Of a stretch of DNA of 34,166 nucleotides, positions 24,170-32,898 are shown one piece after another (the first letter of the stretch is position 1; every line of letters begins with the position of its first letter). This stretch comes from Alphaproteobacteria bacterium UBA2784 (GTDB lineage: Bacteria > Pseudomonadota > Alphaproteobacteria > Micropepsales > Micropepsaceae), in the NCBI GenBank assembly GCA_002352285.1, contig DEIC01000106.1, forward strand, positions 1 to 34,166. Direction: 5' to 3'. The position numbers and the translations under genes were made by a program. Under the pieces are notes generated by a model. That model was given only the letters and a program-made list of their open reading frames with translations. It was not told the DNA's origin and did no database searches.

Positions 24170-24820
24170 TCACTCGGCGCTTTCGTCACCCGCCTCAGGT
24201 GCGTCGGCCTCAACCTCCACCGCTTCCGGCTCGGCAATCGTTTCCTTGGCGGGGCGCAGCGTCTTGCTCGCCTTTTTCGGACGCATGGCGCGCGCCTTGG
24301 CGCGGGCAGCCTTCTCGACCGCAAAATCAAGTTCGATCTGCGAGCAAAGGCCCAGCGTCACCGGATCAACAGCCTTGAGATTGGCCGTGTTCCAGTGCGT
24401 GCGGTTGCGCACGCTGTCGATGGTCGATTTCGTCGTGCCAACAAGACGCGCAATCGTGGCGTCCGGCAGTTCGGGATGGTTGCGCAAGAGCCAGAAGATC
24501 GCATCCGGCCGCTCCTGACGGCGCGACACGGGCGTATAACGCCCCTTGTTCTTTGAGCCGGCATTGGAAAGCGCGATGCTGGACTCTTCGAGTTTCAGCC
24601 TGGCTTCCGGATTCTTTTCGCAGCGCTCGATTTCTTCCTTCTTGATCTGGCCGGTCGCCACCGGATCAAGCCCCTTGATGCCCTGCGCAACATCGCCATC
24701 GGCAATGCCCTTCACCTCAAGCGGGTGAAGGCCGCAGAACTCGCCGATCTGGTCAAAGGTCAGCGCGGTGTTTTCGACAAGCCACACGGCAGTGGCCTTG
24801 GGCATCAGCGGTTTGGACAT
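24170..24820 (-). CDS. trcR: DUF1013 / TrcR-type cell-cycle transcriptional regulator
   Basis: 216 residues. The DUF1013 core is recognisable: MPKATAVWLVENTALTFDQI, then DAIFWLLRNHPELPDATIAR with TKSTIDSVRNRTHWN (about 105-143), a helix-turn-helix-like region. A second HTH-like stretch lies near 14-40. The C-terminal tail is Lys/Ala- then Glu-rich. This family is typical of alphaproteobacteria and is named TrcR, a cell-cycle regulator, in current databases. Probably a cytoplasmic DNA-binding protein. A perfect 13-bp palindrome stands 22 nt before the start. Symbol given from family recognition. Confidence 0.85.
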   Translation of the reverse strand: MSKPLMPKATAVWLVENTALTFDQIGEFCGLHPLEVKGIADGDVAQGIKGLDPVATGQIKKEEIERCEKNPEARLKLEESSIALSNAGSKNKGRYTPVSRRQERPDAIFWLLRNHPELPDATIARLVGTTKSTIDSVRNRTHWNTANLKAVDPVTLGLCSQIELDFAVEKAARAKARAMRPKKASKTLRPAKETIAEPEAVEVEADAPEAGDESAE

Positions 24821-24841
24821 GATCGTTCTCCATGGGGATCA

Positions 24842-24854
24842 CGGCTGTCAGCCG
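24842..24854. promoter_or_regulatory. Short palindrome upstream of trcR
   Basis: CGGCTGTCAGCCG, a perfect inverted repeat in the 5' leader of trcR, plus a nearby CCCCA-GAAA-TGGGG hairpin at 24864-24877. Could be an operator, a leader structure or the end signal of the quinone oxidoreductase transcript. Only the symmetry is seen. Confidence 0.35.
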
Positions 24855-24942
24855 GGTGATCCACCCCAGAAAATGGGGATAGCGGAAGGATGGCGCGTCT
24901 ATAGCCGATGCGGCCGCCCCTGCCAAGAACTTCAAGAAGGTT

Positions 24943-25938
24943 TCAAACGGTCAGGATGATCTTGCCCGCATGTGTGCCCTTGGCCATATGGGCCTGGGCG
25001 GCGCCTGCCTCTGCCAGCGGATAAGCCTTGTCAATCACGGGCTTGAAGCGCCCGTCTTCTACCAGCCCCCAGGCCCAATCCTTGATCCCCTCGGCAATCG
25101 CCGCCTTTTGGGCTGCCGTGCGGATGCGCAAGGTCGAGGCGGTGATCGTCAACCGCCGCAACATCACCTGCATCAGGTCAAGCTCGACCTTTGATCCGTT
25201 CTGATAGGCGATGTTGACGAGGCGGCCCTCAACGGCAAGCGATGCGATGTTCTTGGTCACATAATCACCGCCCACCATGTCGAGGATGACATCGACGCCG
25301 CGCCCGGCGGTCTCCGCCTTGACGATCGCGGCAAAATCCTCGGTCCTGTAATCGATGGCGCGCGTCGCCCCCAATGATACACATAGTGCGGTCTTCTCGG
25401 GCCCGCCTGCCGTCGCGAAAATCGCGCCAGCATAATCGCGGAAGATCTGGATCGCTGTCGTGCCGATGCCGCTGGCGCCGCCATGGATCATCAGCGTCTC
25501 GCCGCGCTTCAGCTGCGCCCGGTCGATGATGTTGGTCCACACCGTGAAGAAGGCCTCAGGCAAAGCGGCAGCCTCGACCATCGAGATGTTGGATGGGACG
25601 GGCAGGCACGATCCCTCATCGGCCAGCGCGTATTCGGCATAGCCGCCTCCCGCCATCAGGGCGGCAACCTTGTCGCCCGGCTTCCACATGGTGACGCCCG
25701 CGCCGATGGCGGCAATTTCGCCTGCTGCTTCAAGGCCCGGCACGTCAGTCGTGCCCTTGGGCGGCGGATATAGCCCCATCGACTGGAGGAGATCACCGCG
25801 GTTCAACCCCGCCGCATGCACTTTGATAAGCACCTGTCCCGCGCCGGGCTTGGGCATTGCGCGCGGCTTGAGCACCAGCCGTGCTTCCATGCCTGGGCTT
25901 TCGATGGAGATGGCATTCATGGTGGAGGGGAGCGGCAT
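24943..25938 (-). CDS. NAD(P)H-quinone oxidoreductase, PIG3/zinc-free MDR family
   Basis: 331 residues. Medium-chain dehydrogenase fold: catalytic domain with HAAGLNRGDLLQSMGLYPPP and DVPGLEAAGEI, then nucleotide-binding motif IHGGASGIGTTAIQ (typical AxxGxxG variant of quinone reductases) and SLGATRAIDYR. The LNRGDLLQ..YPPP block marks the PIG3-like branch, lacking zinc ligands. Reduces quinones or enones with NADPH. The frame opens to 26052 but the ATG at 25938 (MPLPSTMNA) or 25920 suits the family length. Divergent from the DUF1192 gene at 26018. Confidence 0.9.
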   Translation of the reverse strand: MPLPSTMNAISIESPGMEARLVLKPRAMPKPGAGQVLIKVHAAGLNRGDLLQSMGLYPPPKGTTDVPGLEAAGEIAAIGAGVTMWKPGDKVAALMAGGGYAEYALADEGSCLPVPSNISMVEAAALPEAFFTVWTNIIDRAQLKRGETLMIHGGASGIGTTAIQIFRDYAGAIFATAGGPEKTALCVSLGATRAIDYRTEDFAAIVKAETAGRGVDVILDMVGGDYVTKNIASLAVEGRLVNIAYQNGSKVELDLMQVMLRRLTITASTLRIRTAAQKAAIAEGIKDWAWGLVEDGRFKPVIDKAYPLAEAGAAQAHMAKGTHAGKIILTV

Positions 25939-26017
25939 GGCGCGGAACTTCTCGAAACTGATTGCGATGAGGTGACTATGCAGTTCATCATTGCCCGAGA
26001 CAACGGATGAGGGTGCC

Positions 26018-26200
26018 ATGGCCATCGATCCCGAAGAATTGCTGCCATCCAAGGGAAAGCCGCTTGATCTTTACGGTCTCGGCATCGGCGAGTTGAAGGA
26101 GCGCATCGCAGCCCTGGAGGCAGAGATCGTCCGCTGTCAGGCCATGATCGAAAAGAAGGAACGTGAGAAGGCCGCCGCCAGCCAGTTCTTCAAGAGCTGA
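26018..26200 (+). CDS. DUF1192 family protein
   Basis: 60 residues: MAIDPEELLP, then LDLYGLGIGELKERIAALEAEIVRCQAMIEKKE, a coiled-coil-like helix, ending in AASQFF. This is the DUF1192 pattern seen in alphaproteobacteria, often next to the RcdA-type gene as here. Start ATG at 26018 has GAGGG at 26009-26013; an upstream TTG at 25991 is less likely. Function unknown; the coiled coil suggests a protein-protein partner. Confidence 0.85.
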   Translation: MAIDPEELLPSKGKPLDLYGLGIGELKERIAALEAEIVRCQAMIEKKEREKAAASQFFKS

Positions 26201-26367
26201 CTGTCAGCCTGTGCGTGCCATCACGAAACGCGCCGCACGCGCAACGCGCAGAAATCCGCGTGATTCATCTTCGTTAATTGTGCGGTTTTGGGAAATTCGG
26301 GATTTGAGGCTACGATTTTCGCCTTGGCACGGTCCATGCGAAGGCCTGTGGGAACAGCGCCCCAAAC

Positions 26368-26916
26368 ATGGACATTTTCATGCGGATCGTCATGCCCGCC
26401 TCTTCCGATCTTCAGGTTACCGGCCCCGTCACCGAGCGCGCACGCGCCTTTGCGCTGTCGGAACTTTTCCAGCGCACGTTCCGCGAAGGCATGGGGCTGG
26501 TTGAAGAAACCGCCACCTATCTTGATGGTCCCGGCCGCAATGAGTCACGTGATCTGCCGCGGCGCGCGGCACTCGCCTATGCTGGCGAAAGCATGCGCCT
26601 CACGACGCGGCTGATGCAGGTGGCCTCCTGGCTTCTGGTGCAGCGCGCGCTGGCGAATGGCGAGATGTCACCGGGCGAGGCCGCCAACGACAAATACCGC
26701 CTTGGCGCCAAGGAAGTCTGCCGTGGCCGCCGCCTTGAAGCCGCCGAACTTTTGCCCGCGCGTCTTGTGAACCTGCTGGAGCGTTCCGAGCAGCTTTATG
26801 AGCGCATCGACCGGCTTGACCAGTCGATCTATGTCGAGGAACCAGCCGCCGGTGAAGTGCACGGCGCGCGCGCCCAGCTTTCCGCGCTGGAAGCGATGCT
26901 GGCAAATCCGCGCTGA
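26368..26916 (+). CDS. rcdA: DUF1465 / RcdA-type regulator of CtrA degradation
   Basis: 182 residues. Family core is plain: LSELFQRTFREGMGLVEETA, YLDGPGRNESRDLPR, AALAYAGESMRLTTRLMQVA, SWLLVQRA. In Caulobacter RcdA is an adaptor that helps ClpXP degrade the cell-cycle regulator CtrA at the cell pole. Whether this organism uses it the same way is inference. ATG at 26368; ATGs at 26383 and 26392 are also possible and no clear ribosome binding site decides. A GATTC (CcrM-type) site lies in the upstream gap near 26261. Converges on the GH57-like gene with 6 nt between. Confidence 0.85.
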   Translation: MDIFMRIVMPASSDLQVTGPVTERARAFALSELFQRTFREGMGLVEETATYLDGPGRNESRDLPRRAALAYAGESMRLTTRLMQVASWLLVQRALANGEMSPGEAANDKYRLGAKEVCRGRRLEAAELLPARLVNLLERSEQLYERIDRLDQSIYVEEPAAGEVHGARAQLSALEAMLANPR

Positions 26917-26922
26917 GACGTT

Positions 26923-28980
26923 TCAGGAGATGACGAGCGACCAGCAAAGGCGGCGCGGGCCGGAAAGCCCCTCAGGCTTGCGCGTGTCGTCAACCTCAAG
27001 CGCCGAGAGCATGAGCCGGCAAAAGAAGCTGTCCTCAATCGGCTTGTGCTCGACAAGCCCGATCATCGCACCTTCTGCCTGATCGATTTCAAGCCGCACC
27101 GATGACGTGCCATCAGATGCTTCAAGCATGCCTTCAGTCATGCCGACGCCCGATTGCGCCGAGACGAGATAGGAAACCGGCGCGCCCAGATTGACGCTGT
27201 GCCCGGACAACCTGCACGTCTCCATCGCACCGCCATTATGCGTCGAGAAGGAGAGGCGGCTTGCGTCAAACGCATCCGGCTTTAACGTCACATGACCAAG
27301 GCGCAAGGAACCTTTGCCCAGCACCGGCCAGTCGAAAACCGTCTCGCAGCTGACCCGCGGCTCACCCGCGTGAATGCGCATCGTCTTGGAAATCGGCCCC
27401 AGCCGCGTGTCGATGACGCCGGAGATGAGCGCGTCCCCGTTCGCCGCATCAATGCGGATGTCCGGCGTCAGCGGTTCAAGATCTGTCACCTTGGCCTCGC
27501 CCGGCACTTCCAGCACGGCATTGCCCGTGTACCAGTCAGCGGCCAGCGTAATGTCATCAATCGCGCCATGCGGCAGTCCGCCAACCAGCGGCTTGGCACC
27601 GGCAAATCCCATCGCATCAATGGCAAGACCGCGCCGCGCATCCAGGCGGACGCGCATGACACCCGTATCGACATCAATGAAACGCCCGTGCTGGGAAATC
27701 CCGGCGTGGCGCACCGGCGGCGCTGCGGCCGTCGCCTTGGCAGGCGGCGCGGGCAGCGTTGTGATGAAATGGTTCAGCCGCTCCAGGAATTCATCCCAGC
27801 GCTTGCGGGTGATGTGCGTACGGAAATCGCTGGACCAGAGATAGAGCAGCTCACGCCAGTGATCGACGGTTGCATCGGGATTTCCATCAAGCGCACGAAA
27901 CGCCTTCCAGCACAGCGAATTGATGAGGAAGTCATCACGGCCCGAAACAGCCCAGCGCGTGATGTTGTATTTGAGCTGCTTCTTGACCGGCGTGGGATTT
28001 TCCGGCGTCTCAAGCTTCAGACGCTTGCCGCCCTGCGGATGGGCAAGAAGGGGCAGCGCCTCGCTGGGCCGCACGAACGATATGCGCGCATCCTCCTTCA
28101 TCGCCGCAAAGGCGCGTGACAGGCGCGCCCATTCGCCCTCGCCGTGAATGCGCTCCTCGGTCATGAAGCGGCCGGGCCGGAAATCAAAGCACTCGGCATC
28201 ATTCGTATAAAGCGCCAGCGTGCGTGGCTGCGCATCGGCATGGCTGGCCACATAGTCGAGATAGGCGTCAAGCGTGATGTCGCCATGGGCATAACGCTGC
28301 AGCTTCTGGAAGGCGATGGTGTTCGACCACAGGACCGGGATTTCCGCGCCGTCGGCGCCGCGTGCGATCTGCGGATAATAGCGCCACAACTTGGGCCATT
28401 CGGCATGATGCTGTGCGGCATTATCCCAATCGGCGATCACGGCGGAGAAGCCCGCATCGCGATAATGCGCAACAATCCCGCCCGACCACGCCTGCTCATT
28501 GACCAGCGCAATGGCTGGCGCAACGCCCAGAATCCGCGCGACGGTTTCCTGCCCCATCATCAGATTGCGCCGCACGGCTTCGGCTGGCAACAGCGGCGCA
28601 ATTGTCTGCGCATAGCCGGAGCCGATCAGCTCAATGGCGCCGTTGCCCGCCAGCCGCCGCATGCGCCTGATGACATCGGGCGCAAGCGCATCGATGAATT
28701 CAAGGGTAAGCCCCGTCGCCTCAATGCCCACGGGAATGCTGCCATGCTCGGCCAGATCCAGCAGCGGGCGATAGCAGCGGTCGATCACGGTGCCGCGCGC
28801 TTCCGTCTCGATGGATGAGAACATCAGATTGAGGTGAAACACCGCATAGGCGGAAAGCGGCGTGACCCGCGCGGCACTGGCCGCACCCTCAACGGGCAAA
28901 AGGCCGCCACTGCCCGCCGCCTGAGGCGGCAACAGACCGGACGATGGCCCCGAAGGAATGGTGCGGAGTTGCGCGCTCAT
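26923..28980 (-). CDS. GH57-like glycoside hydrolase family protein
   Basis: 685 residues. After a Gly/Ala/Pro-rich start (about 1-40) an N-terminal barrel-like domain carries FHLNLMFSSIE (GH57 motif-1 type, His49), NEQAWSG (Glu162, the expected nucleophile region) and YTNDAECFDF (Asp261/Glu263, in place of the DxE acid motif of GH57 amylases). The C-terminal ~290 residues are beta-rich like the accessory domain of GH57 enzymes. Family members cut or transfer alpha-glucans and related sugars; specificity here cannot be told. No signal peptide, so probably cytoplasmic. Last gene of the operon, 3 nt after the ATP-grasp gene. Confidence 0.78.
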   Translation of the reverse strand: MSAQLRTIPSGPSSGLLPPQAAGSGGLLPVEGAASAARVTPLSAYAVFHLNLMFSSIETEARGTVIDRCYRPLLDLAEHGSIPVGIEATGLTLEFIDALAPDVIRRMRRLAGNGAIELIGSGYAQTIAPLLPAEAVRRNLMMGQETVARILGVAPAIALVNEQAWSGGIVAHYRDAGFSAVIADWDNAAQHHAEWPKLWRYYPQIARGADGAEIPVLWSNTIAFQKLQRYAHGDITLDAYLDYVASHADAQPRTLALYTNDAECFDFRPGRFMTEERIHGEGEWARLSRAFAAMKEDARISFVRPSEALPLLAHPQGGKRLKLETPENPTPVKKQLKYNITRWAVSGRDDFLINSLCWKAFRALDGNPDATVDHWRELLYLWSSDFRTHITRKRWDEFLERLNHFITTLPAPPAKATAAAPPVRHAGISQHGRFIDVDTGVMRVRLDARRGLAIDAMGFAGAKPLVGGLPHGAIDDITLAADWYTGNAVLEVPGEAKVTDLEPLTPDIRIDAANGDALISGVIDTRLGPISKTMRIHAGEPRVSCETVFDWPVLGKGSLRLGHVTLKPDAFDASRLSFSTHNGGAMETCRLSGHSVNLGAPVSYLVSAQSGVGMTEGMLEASDGTSSVRLEIDQAEGAMIGLVEHKPIEDSFFCRLMLSALEVDDTRKPEGLSGPRRLCWSLVIS

Positions 28981-28983
28981 GGT

Positions 28984-30207
28984 CTAGAGGCTCTGCGTCT
29001 CCACCAGGATGAGAGCGGCGGCACGGTTTGCACTCTCGCGCGCTGCGATGATGGTATCGCCCGTTGCAAGGATCATGGCCGCGCGCGCCGCACTGGAAGT
29101 TGCGCGAGGGATTTCATCGCCCGCCCGCGCGCTGACAACAATCTCCTCAATGCCGGGAATGCGCCGCGCCTCGTCAACCCCGCGGATGGAGGCAACACGG
29201 CCCGCCTGGGGAAACACGTAACGCTGGATCACCGGGCGGATGAAGCGCGGCGTCACATCGGCGGCCGTTACCTTTTCGCCCAGCGCCAGGCGAATGACGC
29301 AACCGACAAAGTCAACGCCGGTGTTGAGCGGGATCTCGCGCGTACAGAAATAGCCACCCGAAAGGCGGGCCGCGAGTTCGATCACATGCGCCCGGCCCTG
29401 ATGCACCACCATGTCGCCTTTGACATTGTGATTGTCGATGCCAAGGGCCGCCGCCGCATCACCCACGACGCGCTTGACATCCTCCTGCTGCGCCTGCGGC
29501 AGGAAGCTCGGCAGGTCGCCGCCATTCTCGATGAAGAAGGGCTGATAGCGTTCCAGAAACTCGTAATTGCGATCAGAAAAACCCGGCGTATGGCAGACGC
29601 CGTCGAGCACGATCGACTCCGTCGAAACCTGCGGCCCGTCGAGAAATGTTTCCACCATGACGCGATGCGTAGGCGACTGTGCCTCGGCGCGCTCATAAGC
29701 CAGAACCGGATCAACGCCGGAATTGAGGCGCTGCACGCCGCGTCCGCCGCGGCTGTCCACCGGTTTCACCACAAAGTCGCGGCCCTTGCGCGCGACCAGT
29801 GACGAAAGCCAGCTTGCGTTAGGCACAGCGTCAAACCACGGAATGGGAACGCCCGCCGCCGCAAACTTCTCCTTCATCAGAAGCTTGTCCATCGCGGCAC
29901 GCGCAACATCAGGCGCAAGGCCGCGCAGGCCGAGTTTGGCAGCAACTGCCGAGACAGTGTGCGGCACATCGGCGCCACAGCAGATTACGCCGTCAATCGG
30001 ACCCGCTTCGCGCGTGTAGTGGAGGGCTGCTTGCGCCGTGCCCTCGGCATCATAGGTGGAGCTGACAATCGCGCCATCGGCCAGCTTGAAGCCGGGCGCC
30101 TGCGGATTGCCGTCACTGACGACGACTTTGAGTCCCATCTCCCTGGCGCGCGCAATACCGTGCGTTGCCTCGATGCCGCCGCAGATGATGAGGATGGTTT
30201 TTGTCAT
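28984..30207 (-). CDS. ATP-grasp domain ligase
   Basis: 407 residues. It opens MTKTILIICGGIEATHGIAR, a pre-ATP-grasp nucleotide-like domain, and continues with an ATP-grasp core: DKLLMKEKFAAAGVPIPWF, VVKPVDSRGGRGVQRL (ATP-binding loop), VMVETFLDGP, and a late VIELAARLSGGYF with the metal-binding Glu. Such enzymes join a carboxylate to an amine or other nucleophile through an acyl-phosphate. The substrate is unknown; closest in style to carbamoyl-phosphate-synthase-like and BtrJ/PurK-type ligases. ATG at 30207 has GAGG upstream and is 7 nt after the SDR stop. Confidence 0.87.
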   Translation of the reverse strand: MTKTILIICGGIEATHGIARAREMGLKVVVSDGNPQAPGFKLADGAIVSSTYDAEGTAQAALHYTREAGPIDGVICCGADVPHTVSAVAAKLGLRGLAPDVARAAMDKLLMKEKFAAAGVPIPWFDAVPNASWLSSLVARKGRDFVVKPVDSRGGRGVQRLNSGVDPVLAYERAEAQSPTHRVMVETFLDGPQVSTESIVLDGVCHTPGFSDRNYEFLERYQPFFIENGGDLPSFLPQAQQEDVKRVVGDAAAALGIDNHNVKGDMVVHQGRAHVIELAARLSGGYFCTREIPLNTGVDFVGCVIRLALGEKVTAADVTPRFIRPVIQRYVFPQAGRVASIRGVDEARRIPGIEEIVVSARAGDEIPRATSSAARAAMILATGDTIIAARESANRAAALILVETQSL

Positions 30208-30214
30208 CGCCGCC

Positions 30215-30967
30215 TCAGAAATAAAGTCCGCCATTGACGTTGATCGTCTGCGCGGTGATGTAGCTGGATGCATCGCTGGCCAGGAAAACGGCGGCGTTCG
30301 CCACTTCCTGCGTGGTGCCAAAGCGTTTCATCACGATCTGTTCGGCAGCGGCCTTCACGGCGGGCGACTGCATGCCCGCATCGGCCATCTCGGACGCAAT
30401 CAGGCCTGCGGCAATCGTGTTGGAGCGGATGTTCGATTTGGCGCCAAAGCGCGCAATCACCTGCGACAGCGAGATGAGCCCGGCCTTCGACGCAGCATAG
30501 TGCGCCGTGCGCGGCCCGCCATATTGCCCGCTGACCGAGCCGATCTGGATGATGGAGCCGCCGCCGCTTTTCGCCATCAGGGGCAAAGCCGCCTGCGCGC
30601 AGATGAACGGCCCTTTGAGATTGACGCTAAGAATATTGTCCCAGTCCGCGTCGCTGATCTGATCGAAGTCGGTGGGCTTGTTGATCCCGGCATTGTTGAC
30701 AAGCACGTTGAGGCCGCCGAACTGCGCCTCCACGTCTGACAGGGCGCGCATCACGCTGGCGCGATCTGTCACTTCCATAGCCAGAGAAATGGCTTCGCCG
30801 CCCTTCGCCTTTATGGCGGACACAATTGCCCCGGCCTTGTCCTTCTCATTGCGGAATGTCAGCGCAACGCGCGCGCCCGCTGCGGCCATTGCCTCGGCAA
30901 TGGCCTTGCCGATGCCGCGGCTTCCGCCCGTCACCAGCGCAATCTTGCCTGTAAGAACGCCGCTCAT
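30215..30967 (-). CDS. SDR-family oxidoreductase (FabG-like) in the transketolase operon
   Basis: 250 residues with TGGSRGIG, NNAG, the catalytic Ser of IGSVSG and intact YAASK (HYAASKAGL). FabG-like classical SDR. Presumably oxidises or reduces an alcohol/ketone in the pathway encoded by its neighbours. It starts in a 4-nt overlap (ATGA) with the transketolase C-half stop and is followed by the ATP-grasp gene after 7 nt. No feature fixes the substrate. Confidence 0.92.
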   Translation of the reverse strand: MSGVLTGKIALVTGGSRGIGKAIAEAMAAAGARVALTFRNEKDKAGAIVSAIKAKGGEAISLAMEVTDRASVMRALSDVEAQFGGLNVLVNNAGINKPTDFDQISDADWDNILSVNLKGPFICAQAALPLMAKSGGGSIIQIGSVSGQYGGPRTAHYAASKAGLISLSQVIARFGAKSNIRSNTIAAGLIASEMADAGMQSPAVKAAAEQIVMKRFGTTQEVANAAVFLASDASSYITAQTINVNGGLYF

Positions 30968-31932
30968 GCGCGCTTGCGCGCCATTGCGCGCCTGGCTGCG
31001 GCGGCAATAAAGGGCGCTGTCAGGCGGAAATGTTCGGCCAGTTCCTGCGGCTCGCCACTTTCACCAAACACATCATTCACGCCGACAAATTCAACCGGGC
31101 AGGGATGCGTCTGCGCCAGCGCCTCGGCCACTGCGCTGCCAAGCCCGCCGTAGATGTTGTGATCCTCGGCGGTGACAATGGCGCCGGTCTCGCGTGCACA
31201 GCGTGCCACCAGCGCCACATCAATGGGCTTGATCGTCGCCATGTTGACGACGCGCGCCGAAATGCCTTCGGCCTCAAGCAGGATGGCGGCATCGCGCGCG
31301 CGCGCCACTTCCACACCGCAGGCGATCAGGGTGACATCGCTGCCATCGCGCAGAACATGGCCCTTGCCGATCTCAAAACGGTGGTCGGGTCCATAGACAT
31401 TCTCCGACGGGCTCCGGCCCGTGCGCATATAGACCGGACCTTTGAAGTCGAGAACAGCGCGTGTCGCCAGCGCCATTTCGGTCGGATCGGCAGGCGAGAT
31501 CACAGTCATGCCGGGAATGGCGCGAAACGCCGCCATGTCCTCCAGCGATTGCGCCGAGCCGCCGTCCGGCCCGACATCAAGGCCGGGATGGCTCGCCACG
31601 ATTTTCACATTGCGTTTGGTGTACGCGATGGAAAGCCGCGCCTGTTCAACCGCGCGCAGGCAGAAGACAGCAAACGTGGTCACAACGGGCACAAGCCCCG
31701 TAGCCGCCATGCCGCCTGCCGCAGCCATCATGTTCTGCTCGGCAATGCCGAACTGGAAGAAGCGGTCAGGGTGCGCCTTGCGGAAATGATGGACGCCGGT
31801 GCCGCCCGCAATGTCTGCGTCCAGCACGACGACATTCGTTTTCTCTTGCGCCGCGGCGGCCAGCGCCTTGCCAAAGGCCTCGCGCAGACTGTCGCCCGAC
31901 GTGCCAATCAGTTGGGGAGCGGCATTAGCCAT
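30964..31932 (-). CDS. Transketolase C-terminal half (split transketolase, subunit B)
   Basis: 322 residues: pyrimidine-binding domain with FFQFGIAEQNMMAAAGGMA (Glu65, the TPP-activating Glu) and a C-terminal domain with GKGHVLRDGSDVTLIACG and VTAEDHNIYGGLGSAVAEAL. With the next gene it reconstitutes a TPP-dependent transketolase that moves two-carbon units between sugar phosphates. ATG at 31932 overlaps the N-half stop by 8 nt, implying translational coupling. Such split enzymes are common outside the pentose phosphate pathway, in specialised routes. Confidence 0.93.
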   Translation of the reverse strand: MANAAPQLIGTSGDSLREAFGKALAAAAQEKTNVVVLDADIAGGTGVHHFRKAHPDRFFQFGIAEQNMMAAAGGMAATGLVPVVTTFAVFCLRAVEQARLSIAYTKRNVKIVASHPGLDVGPDGGSAQSLEDMAAFRAIPGMTVISPADPTEMALATRAVLDFKGPVYMRTGRSPSENVYGPDHRFEIGKGHVLRDGSDVTLIACGVEVARARDAAILLEAEGISARVVNMATIKPIDVALVARCARETGAIVTAEDHNIYGGLGSAVAEALAQTHPCPVEFVGVNDVFGESGEPQELAEHFRLTAPFIAAAARRAMARKRA

Positions 31933-32845
31933 GACGCACCTCCATCGCACCTTCAAGCATGGCATCAAGCGTTGTGGCGGGAAGGCCGAGTGCGGCAAAC
32001 GCATCATCGGCCTGGGCGCGCGTCAGCTTTACGCTGCCATGCCATTGCGGCACGTCCTCCATATAGGAAACACCCTTGCCCTTGATCGTGTGCGCGATGA
32101 TGACGCTGGGTTGATCGCCGCAGTCAGCGGCGGTCTTGAGCGCGGCAAGAAGGGCGGTGATGTCGTGGCCGTCGATTTCCTGAACATGCCAGCCAAAGGC
32201 GCGCCATTTGTCGGCCAGCGGCTCCAGCCCCATGATGTTGGCGTTGCGGTCATCCGACTGCAGCTTGTTGTAGTCGATGATCGTGCAGAGATTGGAAAGG
32301 CGATGATGGGCCGCGCACATCGCGCCCTCCCACACTTCGCCTTCCTGGATTTCGCCATCACCCAGAAGCGCATAGACGCGCGCTGCATTTTTCTGCAGGC
32401 GCAGTCCCAGCGCCATGCCGATGGCAACAGAAAACCCCTGACCCAGCGAGCCGGTGGAGGTTTCGGCAAGCGGCATGTCGAGCACATGCGGGTGGCCTTG
32501 CGCGCGCGAGCCAAGTTTACGCAGCCGCACGGCCTCGCTCTGCTTCATCAGCCCCATTGCTGCCCAGATGCCATAGAGCGCGGGCGCTGCATGACCCTTC
32601 GACAGAATGAAGCGGTCGCGCGCCGCATCCATCGGATTGGCCGCATCAATGTTGAGTTCGGCGGCATAGAGCGTCGCCAGAATGTCGGCGCAGGAAAGCG
32701 AACCGCCGGGGTGTCCCGAGCCTGCGTGAAAGATGCCGGCAATGGCGACTGCGCGCGTATCGCGGGCGCGCTCTGCAATGCGAGCAATGAGTGCGGGAGA
32801 AAACGCCTCCGGCGTTGATGCAAACTTTGTGGCGGCAAGAGCCAT
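31925..32845 (-). CDS. Transketolase N-terminal half (split transketolase, subunit A)
   Basis: 306 residues. FHAGSGHPGGSLSCAD, FILSKGHAAPALYG (82-85 SKGH), GSLGQGFSVAIGMALGLRL and the TPP/Mg motif GDGEIQEGEVWEG (from 162) with DYNKLQSDD. The full set of TPP-binding residues of split transketolase A subunits is visible. ATG at 32845 has AAGGTG upstream and is preferred over a TTG at 32851. Separated from the iron-ADH gene by 53 nt, the widest internal gap of the operon. Confidence 0.94.
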   Translation of the reverse strand: MALAATKFASTPEAFSPALIARIAERARDTRAVAIAGIFHAGSGHPGGSLSCADILATLYAAELNIDAANPMDAARDRFILSKGHAAPALYGIWAAMGLMKQSEAVRLRKLGSRAQGHPHVLDMPLAETSTGSLGQGFSVAIGMALGLRLQKNAARVYALLGDGEIQEGEVWEGAMCAAHHRLSNLCTIIDYNKLQSDDRNANIMGLEPLADKWRAFGWHVQEIDGHDITALLAALKTAADCGDQPSVIIAHTIKGKGVSYMEDVPQWHGSVKLTRAQADDAFAALGLPATTLDAMLEGAMEVRHG

Positions 32846-32898
32846 GACCAATCACCTTCTGCGTGGCCGTATCAGAAGGCATTGTCGATTGGTTAGGG

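Noticed and set aside
28834..32085. Long plus-strand frames opposite the ATP-grasp and transketolase genes
   Set aside because: They mirror strongly conserved minus-strand enzymes and have no independent support.
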